64,000 bases of DNA, from NCBI RefSeq assembly GCF_009602435.1, contig NZ_VZDQ01000027.1:202265-266264 (forward strand), written 5' to 3'. This DNA comes from Sediminibacillus terrae. GTDB taxonomy: Bacteria; Bacillota; Bacilli; Bacillales; Amphibacillaceae. Within the stretch, counting starts at the first letter, position 1; each line of letters starts with the position of its first letter. Positions 8,349 to 17,264 of the stretch are shown here, in pieces. Both the position numbers and the translations under genes were made by a program. The notes below the pieces were generated by a model. The model was not told the DNA's origin. It did not search any database and was given only the letters and a program-made list of their open reading frames with translations.

Positions 8349-9668
8349 TCAGGCTTGTTCATCCTGCTCGCTCAGGGTCAGCGAGGTGTTCTGCTTTGTA
8401 CCATCTCGGTAATAAGTGACATCTACCTGGTCGCCGACTTCTGTTTCATCGTAAAGGTATTTTTTCAAATCAAGCATCGAACCGATCGCCTGATCATTGA
8501 TATGGGTGATGACGTCATATTTCTTCAATCCTGCTTGTTCCGCTGGCGAACCAGTTTGTACCTGTGCAACGACGATTCCTTCTTCTACGTCTTCTGGCAG
8601 GTTCAGTGTTTCTTGTTTATGTTGCTTTGGAACAGTGGCCAAATCCATGGCGCTTATCCCGACAAATGGACGGGAGACAGAACCTTCTGCTTCAAGCTGT
8701 TCGATAATCGGTTTTGCTGTATCGATCGGAATGGCAAAGCCGATTCCTTCTACAGCACTTTCCGCAATTTTCATCGAGTTGATGCCGATTAGCTCTCCAT
8801 TTCCATCGACCAGCGCTCCACCGCTGTTGCCCGGATTTATCGCAGCATCGGTTTGGATGACTTCTGTTGTCCAGTCCGCCACACCATCTTGGTTGGAATC
8901 TATTTCAACCGAACGTTCTAGTCCACTGATGATCCCTTTCGTTACCGAGCCTGCAAATTCCATTCCGAGCGGGTTTCCGATGGCAATCGCTGTTTCACCG
9001 ACATTTAAGTCATCGGAAGAACCGAGAGTGGCGACCGTATCAACATTGCTGCCGTCGATTTCCAATACTGCCAGGTCGCTCAATTCATCGGCACCGAGAA
9101 TTTTGGCGCTGACCGTGCTCCCGTCTTGTAAATAAACTTCTACTTCGCTGGCTCCTTCAATGACATGGTTGTTGGTGACGACATAGGCTTTGCCGTTTTC
9201 TTTTTTATAGATGACACCTGAGCCTGTTCCGGCTTCCTGGGTATCATCTGCTTGTTCCCAAAAATTCGCCGTTGTTTTTTGTAAGTTGGAAACCCCTACG
9301 ACAGCTGAAGCAGATTTTTCAAGTGCACTTTCTACTTCTGGGTCGTCCGACGTGTTTGCCGTCAGGGTGACGTTATCACTGTCTGCCGATTCTGAACCTG
9401 TTTGCGTGTCCGCACTTTGAGATTCTGAATTCAACGACTGTAGTGGTAGAATGTTGGTATAGATTAATAACAAGCCAATGATGGCGACAATCAATCCACC
9501 AGTGATTCCGCTGACAAAGTAACCTTTTTTGTTTGAACTGGAACCTTTCTCCGGTTCGTTTGGTTGTTTACCCGGCCGTGTGTCGGCATCTTGCTCATTT
9601 TCCATGTATAGCTGCCTGTCACTTTCTTGACTGTGTTGGTGATCATGCTCGTGTTCATTCTCGTGCAT
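8349..9668 (-). CDS. htrB: HtrA-type membrane-anchored serine protease (HtrB-like)
   Basis: This quality-control protease acts at the outer face of the membrane on misfolded secreted proteins. The 439-residue product has a His-rich, acidic cytoplasmic N-terminus (about 1-48), one transmembrane helix (about 50-72), a trypsin-like domain and a C-terminal PDZ domain (about 330-435). The catalytic triad is intact: His168 (TNNHVIEG), Asp198 (SDLAVLEI) and Ser282 (NPGNSGGAL). It is divergent from a CssRS-like two-component system, the same arrangement as htrB-cssRS in B. subtilis, so induction by secretion or heat stress through CssR is likely. Assignment to HtrB rather than HtrA rests on this context. 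Confidence 0.92.
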   Translation of the reverse strand: MHENEHEHDHQHSQESDRQLYMENEQDADTRPGKQPNEPEKGSSSNKKGYFVSGITGGLIVAIIGLLLIYTNILPLQSLNSESQSADTQTGSESADSDNVTLTANTSDDPEVESALEKSASAVVGVSNLQKTTANFWEQADDTQEAGTGSGVIYKKENGKAYVVTNNHVIEGASEVEVYLQDGSTVSAKILGADELSDLAVLEIDGSNVDTVATLGSSDDLNVGETAIAIGNPLGMEFAGSVTKGIISGLERSVEIDSNQDGVADWTTEVIQTDAAINPGNSGGALVDGNGELIGINSMKIAESAVEGIGFAIPIDTAKPIIEQLEAEGSVSRPFVGISAMDLATVPKQHKQETLNLPEDVEEGIVVAQVQTGSPAEQAGLKKYDVITHINDQAIGSMLDLKKYLYDETEVGDQVDVTYYRDGTKQNTSLTLSEQDEQA

Positions 9669-9772
9669 GTAAAATCACACCTTTCTTTTATGCTATTTAT
9701 CGGGGAAGGATTTTTTGCTTTCGCGTCTACATTTCCTATTGTAAGCAGAGGGTTCGGCAGTCCTTTGGTAAA

Positions 9773-9793
9773 AATGTGTAAAAAGTGTGGAAT
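9773..9793. promoter_or_regulatory. Possible CssR operator half-sites
   Basis: The intergenic region shared by htrB and cssR holds the direct-repeat-like AATGTGTAAAAAGTGTGGAA. OmpR-family regulators such as CssR bind direct repeats of this sort. The assignment is tentative. Confidence 0.3.
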
Positions 9794-9857
9794 GATCAAA
9801 AGGGAATCGACAACCGGCGGATATATGCGACAATATAACGAGTAAGGAGGCGTTTGG

Positions 9858-10553
9858 ATGAAACACAGCATTGTGGTAGTGGAAGATGACGTGAACATCC
9901 GCAATATCGTTTCGGCCTATTTAAGAAAGGATGGCTACCAGGTAAGGGTAGTGGAAAGCGGAGAAGAAGCGTTGACTATATGGAAAACCGATCCCCCTGA
10001 TATGTGGATCCTCGATATTATGCTGCCGGGGATAGATGGGTATGAATTATGCAAAACCATCCGGCAGGAAAGCGAAGTGCCGATAATCATTATATCGGCG
10101 AAGGATGAAGAGTTGGATAAAATTCTCGGACTGGAATTGGGTGGCGATGACTATTTGACAAAGCCTTTCAGTCCAAGAGAGATGGTGGCCCGGATCAAAC
10201 GGCTATTCAAACGTGTAGACAGGACCCGGCCGGAAAAAGCGGGTGAAAAGAAGGAGCTTCAAGCTGGAGGCCTTGTTCTTTATCCAGATGAAAGACTTGT
10301 CTTCTGGGAGGGGGAAGAGGTGGAAATAACCGCTAAAGAGTTTGAAATCTTGAATATCTTTATCACCAACCTAAACCGTGCTTTTTCAAGGGAAGAATTG
10401 CTCACCAAAGTATGGGGAGAAGACTACTTTGGCAGCGACCGAGCCGTCGATGATTTGATTAAACGGCTGCGGAAAAAGATAGACGGACTTCCGGTCGAAA
10501 CGGTGTGGGGCTACGGGTACCGGCTTAAAATAGAGAAAGAGGAATCGGAATGA
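9858..10553 (+). CDS. cssR: OmpR-family response regulator, CssR-like
   Basis: This 231-residue DNA-binding regulator has a receiver domain (about 1-115) with acidic pocket Glu9/Asp10/Asp11, phospho-acceptor Asp53 (WILDIMLPG) and Lys in LTKPF. It is followed by a winged-helix Trans_reg_C domain (about 130-228) ending in VWGYGYRL. It overlaps the kinase gene by four bases, and its divergence from an HtrA-type protease matches the B. subtilis secretion-stress system CssRS. The ATG follows AAGGAGG. It probably activates htrB and itself when secreted proteins misfold. Confidence 0.9.
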   Translation: MKHSIVVVEDDVNIRNIVSAYLRKDGYQVRVVESGEEALTIWKTDPPDMWILDIMLPGIDGYELCKTIRQESEVPIIIISAKDEELDKILGLELGGDDYLTKPFSPREMVARIKRLFKRVDRTRPEKAGEKKELQAGGLVLYPDERLVFWEGEEVEITAKEFEILNIFITNLNRAFSREELLTKVWGEDYFGSDRAVDDLIKRLRKKIDGLPVETVWGYGYRLKIEKEESE

Positions 10554-11872
10554 AGCTCCAGTCCCAGCTCAACATCGCATTCACCACATTACTGGTAGTC
10601 ATCATGTCTGTTGCCGCATTCACCATTTACTCTTTGATTTTGAATTTGCTGATTCACAATGAACAGACCCAGCTTGAAAAAAACGGGCGGATTATCACGG
10701 GGATGATCAATGAATCTCCGAGTCTCAATATGCAACAGTTATCGGGACTGTTGGAGGATTTAAAGCTGCAGGGGATCTTTTATTACCGCAGTGGTGGTTC
10801 GGAGGACACGATTATTACCAACCTGCCCCGTGATGTGGCGGAAAACTGGGTGAATAACTACGACTTATCACAAAACGAACAGCCATTATGGAAAGCGGGA
10901 AACGAGCGATATGTGGTATCCAGGATGAGTTTTTCCCCGCGTTTCCCAGCCTGGGAATTGATCCTGGTGACGCCGCTCAATGATTTACAGGCTGTCCAGC
11001 GGAACTTTATCGGCATCTTGCTTGTTGTATTTGCTGTAGGAATCATTGTGGCAGTGTTATTGAGTTATTACATGACCAACCGTTTGGTGACGCCGTTGAC
11101 AAGATTGAAGGAACAGGTCAAGAAAATCGAAAAACGGCAATTCAACGAAATTCAATCGGTGAATGCCAGTGGCGAAATCAAAGAGGTGGAAGAAAGCGTC
11201 ATGGAAATGGCTCAGGAATTGGAACGTTATATTCAATCCCAACGGCAATTTTTCCAGAATGCCAGCCATGAACTGAAGACACCTCTGATGACCATCCAAG
11301 GTTATGCCGAGGGAATAAGAGATGGAGTATTTGAGCAGGAGGAATCCGAACGGGGATTCGATGTGATGATCGCGGAAATCGGCAGGTTGAAAAAAATCAT
11401 CAATGAAATGATTCTGTTGGCAAAACTGGATAGTGAAGAAAATATTTATCGGAAAGAAAACATAAAAGCTGCTGATTTAATCAAACTAACGATGGAGAGG
11501 GCTTTGCCGCTGGCCAATGAGAAAAATGTAAAGCTGGAAACATCCGTCATCGAAGATGCGACCCTGACAGTCGATAAAGAAAAGCTGTTGCAGGCAATGA
11601 TGAATATCGTTGCCAATGCAATCAGGCACGCTGATTCTGCGGTAAAGGTCAGCGTCGAAAAAGCCGGGGGTGTGATTATCAGAGTAGCGGATGACGGAGA
11701 GGGCGTACCGGCAGACCTCATGCCCCATCTTTTCCACCGTTTTGTCAAAGGAGAAGGCGGAGAAACAGGTCTCGGATTGGCGATTTCCCGGGCGATCATT
11801 GAACGATCGGGCGGACGTATAACTGTCGGCACCTCTGAGAACGGCGGTGCATTATTTTCCATCCATTTATAA
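10550..11872 (+). CDS. cssS: Sensor histidine kinase, CssS-like
   Basis: The 440-residue membrane sensor has an N-terminal transmembrane helix (about 10-35), an extracellular sensing loop (about 36-155), a second helix (about 158-180) and a HAMP linker. The HisKA domain carries the phospho-His at about residue 240 in NASHELKTPL. The HATPase domain has N-box NIVANAIRHA and G-boxes DDGEGVP and TGLGLAIS. Its ATG overlaps the end of cssR, so the two are translationally coupled. The extracellular loop would detect misfolded exported proteins, inferred from CssS. Length is close to B. subtilis CssS (451). Confidence 0.9.
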   Translation: MKLQSQLNIAFTTLLVVIMSVAAFTIYSLILNLLIHNEQTQLEKNGRIITGMINESPSLNMQQLSGLLEDLKLQGIFYYRSGGSEDTIITNLPRDVAENWVNNYDLSQNEQPLWKAGNERYVVSRMSFSPRFPAWELILVTPLNDLQAVQRNFIGILLVVFAVGIIVAVLLSYYMTNRLVTPLTRLKEQVKKIEKRQFNEIQSVNASGEIKEVEESVMEMAQELERYIQSQRQFFQNASHELKTPLMTIQGYAEGIRDGVFEQEESERGFDVMIAEIGRLKKIINEMILLAKLDSEENIYRKENIKAADLIKLTMERALPLANEKNVKLETSVIEDATLTVDKEKLLQAMMNIVANAIRHADSAVKVSVEKAGGVIIRVADDGEGVPADLMPHLFHRFVKGEGGETGLGLAISRAIIERSGGRITVGTSENGGALFSIHL

Positions 11873-12005
11873 TGGAACGCGAAAGAGACTTTTAGATATT
11901 TCGCTGAAAGGGAATGGTATACCATCTTCTTTGTGTTTGTGTTACAATAGATTGGTTGTAGTCGGAATGTTGAATTCGATACAAAAAGAGGAGAGTATAT
12001 TCATT

Positions 12006-13835
12006 ATGCAATTAAGAGAAGATCTTCGCAATATTGCAATCATTGCCCACGTTGACCATGGAAAAACGACGTTAGTGGACCAGCTGTTGAAGTATTCTGG
12101 TACCTTTCGCGAAAATGAACAGGTCGACGAACGTGCGATGGATTCAAACGATTTGGAAAAAGAACGTGGTATAACAATCTTAGCGAAAAACACGGCTATT
12201 AATTATAAAGACACGCGTATCAATATTTTGGACACTCCGGGACACGCTGACTTCGGTGGTGAAGTAGAGCGGATCATGAAGATGGTTGACGGTGTTTTGC
12301 TTGTGGTCGATGCATACGAAGGCTGTATGCCGCAGACGCGCTTTGTATTGAAAAAGGCATTGGAGCAAAAACTGACTCCGGTTGTCGTCCTTAACAAAAT
12401 CGACCGGCCCAATGCCCGTCCGGCAGAAGTCATCGACGAAGTGCTTGATTTGTTCATCGAGCTTGGCGCAGATGACGACCAGTTGGAGTTCCCGGTTGTT
12501 TATGCTTCGGCATTGAACGGTACCTCCGGCAATGAACCGGAAGAACAGGAAGAAACGATGGAGCCCGTTTTCTCTACTATTATGGACCATATTCCGGCGC
12601 CAATCGATAATTCGGATGAAGGATTGCAATTCCAGGTTACCTTGCTGGATTATAACGATTATTTAGGAAGAATCGGGGTCGGCCGGATTTTCCGTGGCTC
12701 CATCAAGGTAGGCCAACAGGTGGCATTGATGAAAAAAGACGGTTCTGTCAAATCATTCCGTGTCACCAAGCTGTTCGGGTTCATCGGTCTGAAACGGATC
12801 GAAATCGAAGAAGCGAGAGCGGGAGACATCATTGCTTTGGCAGGACTGGAAGACATCAACGTCGGCGAAACCGTCTGCCCGCAGGATCAGCAGGAAGCCT
12901 TGCCGATTCCGCGAATCGACGAACCAACCCTGCAAATGACATTCGTGGTCAACAACAGTCCTTTTGCCGGCAAGGAAGGAAAGTATATTACATCGAGAAG
13001 AATTGAAGAACGCTTGCTTACCCAGCTGGAAACAGACGTCAGCTTGCGCGTAGAACAAACGGAATCGCCGGATGCTTGGACTGTTTCAGGACGCGGGGAA
13101 TTGCATTTGTCCATTCTTATCGAAAACATGCGCCGTGAAGGTTATGAACTGCAGCTTTCGAAACCACAGGTCATCATTCGCGAAATTGACGGCGTGCAGT
13201 GTGAACCGGTTGAGCGTGTCCAAGTGGACGTGCCGGAAGAACACCAAGGTGCTGTCATGGAATCGTTAGGCTCCCGCAAAGGGGAAATGATCGACATGGC
13301 CAACCACGGAAACGGACAAGTCCGAATGGAATTCAAGGTGCCTTCCCGTGGCTTGATCGGTTATGCAACCGAGTTTATGACACAAACCAGAGGTTACGGA
13401 ATCATCAACCATACGTTCGATTCTTATGAACCTCTTTTGCAAGGACAAGTGGGCGGAAGACGTCAAGGCGTTCTCGTGGCATTGGAAAATGGCAAAGCCT
13501 CCACGTATGGCATCATGGGTCTTGAGGACCGCGGTACGATTTTTGTTGAACCAGGTACAGATGTGTATGCAGGCATGATTGTCGGGGAGCATAACCGTGA
13601 CAACGACCTGACTGTCAATATAACCAAAGAAAAACATTTGACCAACGTCCGTTCTGCTACAAAAGATCAGACGGCGACCATCCGTAAAACGCGGACGCTG
13701 ACCCTTGAGGAAGCGATCGAGTATTTGAACGATGATGAATATTGCGAAGTGACACCGGAATCCATCCGCCTTCGCAAAAAGATTCTCAACAAAAATGAAC
13801 GGGAAAAAGCAGCGAAAAAGAAAAAAACAGTTTGA
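12006..13835 (+). CDS. typA: Ribosome-associated translational GTPase TypA/BipA
   Basis: This 609-residue EF-G-like GTPase acts on the ribosome in 50S assembly, cold growth and stress. The GTPase motifs are complete: G1 AHVDHGKT (residues 14-21), the switch GITI, G3 DTPGH, G4 NKID. EF-G-like domains II, III and V and the BipA-specific C-terminal domain follow. An ATG at 12006 gives the typical [21 protein letters not shown] start. An in-frame extension reaching back into cssS lacks a ribosome site and family similarity. A promoter with -10 TACAAT lies near 11945. An R1 repeat follows the gene. Confidence 0.95.
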   Translation: MQLREDLRNIAIIAHVDHGKTTLVDQLLKYSGTFRENEQVDERAMDSNDLEKERGITILAKNTAINYKDTRINILDTPGHADFGGEVERIMKMVDGVLLVVDAYEGCMPQTRFVLKKALEQKLTPVVVLNKIDRPNARPAEVIDEVLDLFIELGADDDQLEFPVVYASALNGTSGNEPEEQEETMEPVFSTIMDHIPAPIDNSDEGLQFQVTLLDYNDYLGRIGVGRIFRGSIKVGQQVALMKKDGSVKSFRVTKLFGFIGLKRIEIEEARAGDIIALAGLEDINVGETVCPQDQQEALPIPRIDEPTLQMTFVVNNSPFAGKEGKYITSRRIEERLLTQLETDVSLRVEQTESPDAWTVSGRGELHLSILIENMRREGYELQLSKPQVIIREIDGVQCEPVERVQVDVPEEHQGAVMESLGSRKGEMIDMANHGNGQVRMEFKVPSRGLIGYATEFMTQTRGYGIINHTFDSYEPLLQGQVGGRRQGVLVALENGKASTYGIMGLEDRGTIFVEPGTDVYAGMIVGEHNRDNDLTVNITKEKHLTNVRSATKDQTATIRKTRTLTLEEAIEYLNDDEYCEVTPESIRLRKKILNKNEREKAAKKKKTV

Positions 13836-13847
13836 GATAAAGAAGAG

Positions 13848-13908
13848 ACTGTCTGACAATAGCATAGTGACCATAACAAAAACCGGACGATTATTCGTTC
13901 GGTTTTTG
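13848..13908 (+). repeat. R1 palindromic repeat; probable typA terminator
   Basis: The lead CATAGTGACCATAACAAA is followed by AACCGGACGA-TTAT-TCGTTCGGTT and a T run. It starts 13 bases after the typA stop. Confidence 0.8.
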
Positions 13909-14142
13909 TTTTATCATAACCTGGTGTTTAACCTTTTCTTATGAATAGTTGCCCCGCCTATCCGGCAAGGTGCTTCGTTTTCCGCTGAAGTCTGCTTCCC
14001 TTACCTCGTGCAGTTACGTTTGAAGCCAAGCAGTAAGAAAACCATTTGCGCTGATTCCGTTTTATTTTTTCGTGGAAGGGTTATCGGGTAGGGAAGTCGA
14101 AGCAGTATGACAGAAAAAGACTGACGAGTGGAGGGGGAAAAA

Positions 14143-15225
14143 ATGAAACTTCCAATGTGGGCGGCAATCTTATTCTTGCTGATTGCTGCAGGTTGTTCAG
14201 ATAACAAAAAGCCAGAGGGGAATCAAGACGATAATGGCCACTCTGCAGGAAAATCATCAAGCGAACCAGAGGTCGAGACAATCGCCTCTGAACTTCAAGA
14301 ACCTTGGGAAATAGTAAAATCAGAAAATACCCTTTACATAAGTGAGCGGACAGGTACCATTGTGGAAATTTCTTCAGACGCAGGGAATGTAACAAGAAAA
14401 CCGATTGAATTGGAAGAACCCTTGGCAGAGGTGCCCGAATCCGGATTGCTTGGACTTGCTTTCCCGGAATCATTTACAAAGGAGAAAGAAGCATTCGTTT
14501 ACTATTCTTACTCCAGTGGGCAAGATGTCTACCAGAGGGTAGCCAGAGTGAAAAAAGGAAAGGACAGTTGGATGGAAACTGGGGTGTTGCTTGATGACAT
14601 TCCGGGTGGACAGGTCCATCATGGGGGGAGAATAGAAATCGGTCCGGATGATAAGCTGTATGTGACCGTAGGGGATGCGACGGATAAAAGTTCAGCCCAA
14701 AATCGGAATAGCTTGTCCGGAAGTATATTGCGCATTAACCAGGATGGGAGCATACCGATTGACAACCCGGATCCACAATCTGCTATCTATTCTTGGGGTC
14801 ACCGAAATCCTCAAGGTTTGGCATGGGATGAACAGGGTAATTTATATGCAACAGAACATGGCGACCAAGCCCATGATGAAATCAATTTGATTAAGCCGGG
14901 TAACAACTATGGATGGCCGGAAGTGGAAGGCGATCATCAACAGCGAGGAATGGAAACACCGCTGATTCACTCCGGAGAGGAAACATGGGCACCATCCGGA
15001 ATCGATTACAAAAATGGTGCATTTTGGTTTGCAAGTTTGCGAGGCGAAGCGCTTCGCAAATTCGATCCGGAAGCAAACAGCCAGGAAGCGGTCGTCGAAG
15101 GGTATGGCCGCATTCGTGATGTACTGGCTTCCAGCGATGGTATTTACTTTATTACTAATAATACAGATGGACGCGGGACGCCGTTAAAGCAGGATGATCG
15201 GCTGCTGTTCCTATCAGACGAGTGA
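14143..15225 (+). CDS. PQQ/sorbosone-type sugar dehydrogenase lipoprotein
   Basis: This is an exported lipoprotein with a six-bladed beta-propeller of the glucose/sorbosone dehydrogenase (GSDH, YliI-like) family. The signal peptide ends at lipobox LIAAGC, so Cys21 or thereabouts would be lipidated. Propeller signatures are ESGLLGLAF, GGQVHHGG, YSWGHRNPQG, the acidic turn HGDQAHDEIN, and NYGWPE. These surround the presumed cofactor/calcium pocket. Whether PQQ is bound and which sugar is used is not known. The ATG at 14143 follows GGAGGGGG; a GTG at 14128 is part of that site and is rejected. Product length is 360 residues. Confidence 0.87.
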   Translation: MKLPMWAAILFLLIAAGCSDNKKPEGNQDDNGHSAGKSSSEPEVETIASELQEPWEIVKSENTLYISERTGTIVEISSDAGNVTRKPIELEEPLAEVPESGLLGLAFPESFTKEKEAFVYYSYSSGQDVYQRVARVKKGKDSWMETGVLLDDIPGGQVHHGGRIEIGPDDKLYVTVGDATDKSSAQNRNSLSGSILRINQDGSIPIDNPDPQSAIYSWGHRNPQGLAWDEQGNLYATEHGDQAHDEINLIKPGNNYGWPEVEGDHQQRGMETPLIHSGEETWAPSGIDYKNGAFWFASLRGEALRKFDPEANSQEAVVEGYGRIRDVLASSDGIYFITNNTDGRGTPLKQDDRLLFLSDE

Positions 15226-15269
15226 ACTGAATAAGCTTATACAGTGATATAGAAAGGAAATCTTCAGAC

Positions 15270-15551
15270 ATGTTGAGGTTTGTACGCAGGTTGAAATTTC
15301 TGGTCAATTTTAAAAAGTCCGTCCCTTTTTTAAAGGATTTTTTCTTATCAAAAGAAGTAAGATTGGCAACCAAAGGAATATCGGTTGTGCTTATCATTGG
15401 ATATATTTTGTTCCCGTTTGACATCATTCCTGACTTTCTTTTGGTTTTCGGGATATTCGACGATGTAGCCGTTGTCGGTTTTATTCTTCAGCAAATGGTG
15501 AAGATGGCTCCGGAGGCGTTGAAGGAAAAACACGGTCTTTATAAAACGTAA
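15270..15551 (+). CDS. YkvA-like DUF1232 membrane protein
   Basis: This 93-residue DUF1232 protein has the diagnostic motif YILFPFDIIPDFLLVFGIFDD near residues 45-65, where the family has a conserved P-x-D-x-I-P-D core. A hydrophobic segment runs from about residue 36 to 56 and a second from about 60 to 78. The basic N-terminus is probably cytoplasmic. The function of the family is not known. It lies 44 bases after the sugar dehydrogenase and could be co-transcribed with it. An R1 repeat ends the unit. Confidence 0.85.
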   Translation: MLRFVRRLKFLVNFKKSVPFLKDFFLSKEVRLATKGISVVLIIGYILFPFDIIPDFLLVFGIFDDVAVVGFILQQMVKMAPEALKEKHGLYKT

Positions 15552-15561
15552 CGAAGTCAAA

Positions 15562-15637
15562 GTGACGGGACAAAAACATGACTACCAAAGCAAAAACCGA
15601 GCGAATTAAGCGTCAATAAATTCGTTCGGTTTTTATT
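15562..15637 (+). repeat. R1 palindromic repeat; probable terminator
   Basis: GACGGGACAAAAACATGAC leads into AAAACCGAGCGAATT and AATTCGTTCGGTTTTT. It begins 11 bases after the DUF1232 stop and is directly followed by an R2 element. Confidence 0.8.
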
Positions 15638-15644
15638 ATTTTAT

Positions 15645-15792
15645 GTTTGATGCGTGCTACGTATTGCTGCAGCTAGATACTACGCGTTCCATGGACACGG
15701 CTTCCACTTCCTCAGAAAGCACCAACCGCTTTCTTGCGGGATTTTCAGCTCGTGCTGGTCCTGTTGGAGTCTCCGTATCTTGCCTCTGTTCG
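15645..15792. repeat. R2 dispersed element
   Basis: The element shows GTTTGATGCGTGC, AGATACTACGCGTTCC, CACGGCTTCCACTTCCTCAG, GCGGGATTTTCAGCTCGTGCTG and GGAGTCTCCGTATCTTGCC. Its ends (AGATAC and GTATCT) are complementary, so a long folded structure is likely. It closely matches 44417-44567 and, inverted, 44749-44877. The remaining gap from 15800 to 16170 shows nothing I can name. Confidence 0.75.
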
Positions 15793-16171
15793 TTTTCGTG
15801 ATCTGATTTTCTACATGATCAAGACAAAATGAATAGAACCGTATTCTCTATTGGCTGTTAGGTCTCTAAACAGGGACCAATACGAAAAATCAGCTTCAGG
15901 GGTTCCTTTACTCTTCGAAAATTGGAAGGTGCGAACCCTGTCATGGTATGAGAAAAAAAGAAAACAGCTCATATGCGAATGATTCCATGTGAACGGAGGC
16001 AAGCGTTGCTCTTTTTATCAAAGTTCTGGAAAAGTCTCGTGTAAAAAGCTTTTCGCGAACGATCTCAGAGGAAGTCGATCCCTGGTGATGTTTTGTTATC
16101 CATCCAGCCGGACAGAAAGCCACCGTGGATGAATCGCTACTCGGGTGAGAAAATAAAATAGTGAAAATTGA

Positions 16172-16200
16172 TTGACACTTTAAACAGAGAGTCATACACT
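16172..16200 (+). promoter_or_regulatory. Sigma-A promoter of the ZIP transporter gene
   Basis: Perfect TTGACA, a 17-base spacer, and TACACT. It gives a 5' leader of roughly 90 bases before the GTG start. Confidence 0.8.
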
Positions 16201-16296
16201 GATGAAGTGAGAGTTTTTCCTTGGGGAAACAAAAGTGCGCAAGTCAAAATCAACCGTTTGTTGGTTTGGAATAGATGTATTAAAGGAGATGTCTTT

Positions 16297-17106
16297 GTGA
16301 CAGGATGGTTTACTGAATTAAGCCCAGTGATGCAAACATTAATAATGACAATATTCACCTGGATCAGCACAGCGATAGGGGCTTCTTTTGTCTTCTTCAC
16401 TAAGAAAGCAAATCAAAAGCTGTTTGACAGTATGCTCGCATTTGCAGGCGGCGTCATGATTGCAGCCAGCTTTTGGTCCTTGCTCGCCCCGGCTATCTCG
16501 ATGGCAGAAGAACAAGGAATTGCCCCCGTAATTCCGGCTGTGACAGGTTTTTTACTCGGAGGAGTATTTTTGATGCTGGTAGACAGGGTGTTGCCGTTGA
16601 TTGACGAGCAGCTTTATTTTAAAGACATTAAAGATAAGGCGGCAAAGCGGCGAACCGCGATGCTGGTCTTCTCCATTACCTTGCATAATATTCCGGAAGG
16701 TTTGGCAATCGGGGTGGCATTCGGTGCTTTGTCGTCAGAATTCTCTACTGCCTCCTTATCGGGGGCGATTGCGTTGGCGATCGGAATCGGAATTCAAAAC
16801 ATCCCGGAAGGTACGGCCGTTTCCATGCCGCTTCGAAGAGATGGGATGTCGAAATGGAAAAGTTTTTACTACGGTCAATTTTCCGGGATGGTAGAGCCAA
16901 TCGCGGCTGTCGTCGGTGCTTTGGCTGTCGTGATTATCCAGCCGCTTTTGCCTTATGCGTTAAGCTTTGCTGCCGGAGCGATGATATTTGTGGTGGCAAA
17001 AGAGGTCATTCCTGGCTCACAGGAGAAAGGGCATGTGCAGCTGGCCACGATGAGTTTGATGGTCGGATTCGCTGTTATGATGATATTGGACGTAGCCTTG
17101 GGATAA
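16297..17106 (+). CDS. ZIP family divalent metal transporter
   Basis: This 269-residue inner-membrane importer has about eight transmembrane helices. It takes up zinc or related divalent metals. ZIP signatures are HNIPEGLAIGVAFG (helix IV, with metal ligands His/Asn/Glu) and IGIQNIPEGTAVSMPL (helix V), where Gln replaces the more usual His. Gene choice: GTG at 16297 with AAAGGAG 8 bases upstream. The reading frame stays open up to 16168, but that stretch is the 5' leader downstream of the promoter. The gene is monocistronic, and the protein resembles B. subtilis ZupT-like YwnI-class transporters only in general terms. Confidence 0.9.
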   Translation: MTGWFTELSPVMQTLIMTIFTWISTAIGASFVFFTKKANQKLFDSMLAFAGGVMIAASFWSLLAPAISMAEEQGIAPVIPAVTGFLLGGVFLMLVDRVLPLIDEQLYFKDIKDKAAKRRTAMLVFSITLHNIPEGLAIGVAFGALSSEFSTASLSGAIALAIGIGIQNIPEGTAVSMPLRRDGMSKWKSFYYGQFSGMVEPIAAVVGALAVVIIQPLLPYALSFAAGAMIFVVAKEVIPGSQEKGHVQLATMSLMVGFAVMMILDVALG

Positions 17107-17195
17107 TATGAAAAACGTAAAACTGAGGGTGGTCATAAAACTTAGAGGGATGCCGAAGCCGGAAGGCACATCTGGAATTTTCAACTTTGATCATG

Positions 17196-17237
17196 AAAAA
17201 GGAGACGGACCTGTTGCATAAGGCCCGTCTCCATTTT
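17196..17237. terminator. Bidirectional terminator between ZIP and ABC genes
   Basis: GGAGACGG and CCGTCTCC are flanked by AAAAA on the left and TTTTT on the right. It would serve the ABC permease gene on the minus strand and may stop ZIP transcription too. Confidence 0.75.
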
Positions 17238-17264
17238 TACATGTATTCATTTTTCTATAGTCAC

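Noticed and set aside
14061..14085. Sigma-B-like GTTTTA-13-GGGTTA before the sugar dehydrogenase gene
   Set aside because: Two weak positions in both hexamers; not better than chance in an intergenic region.
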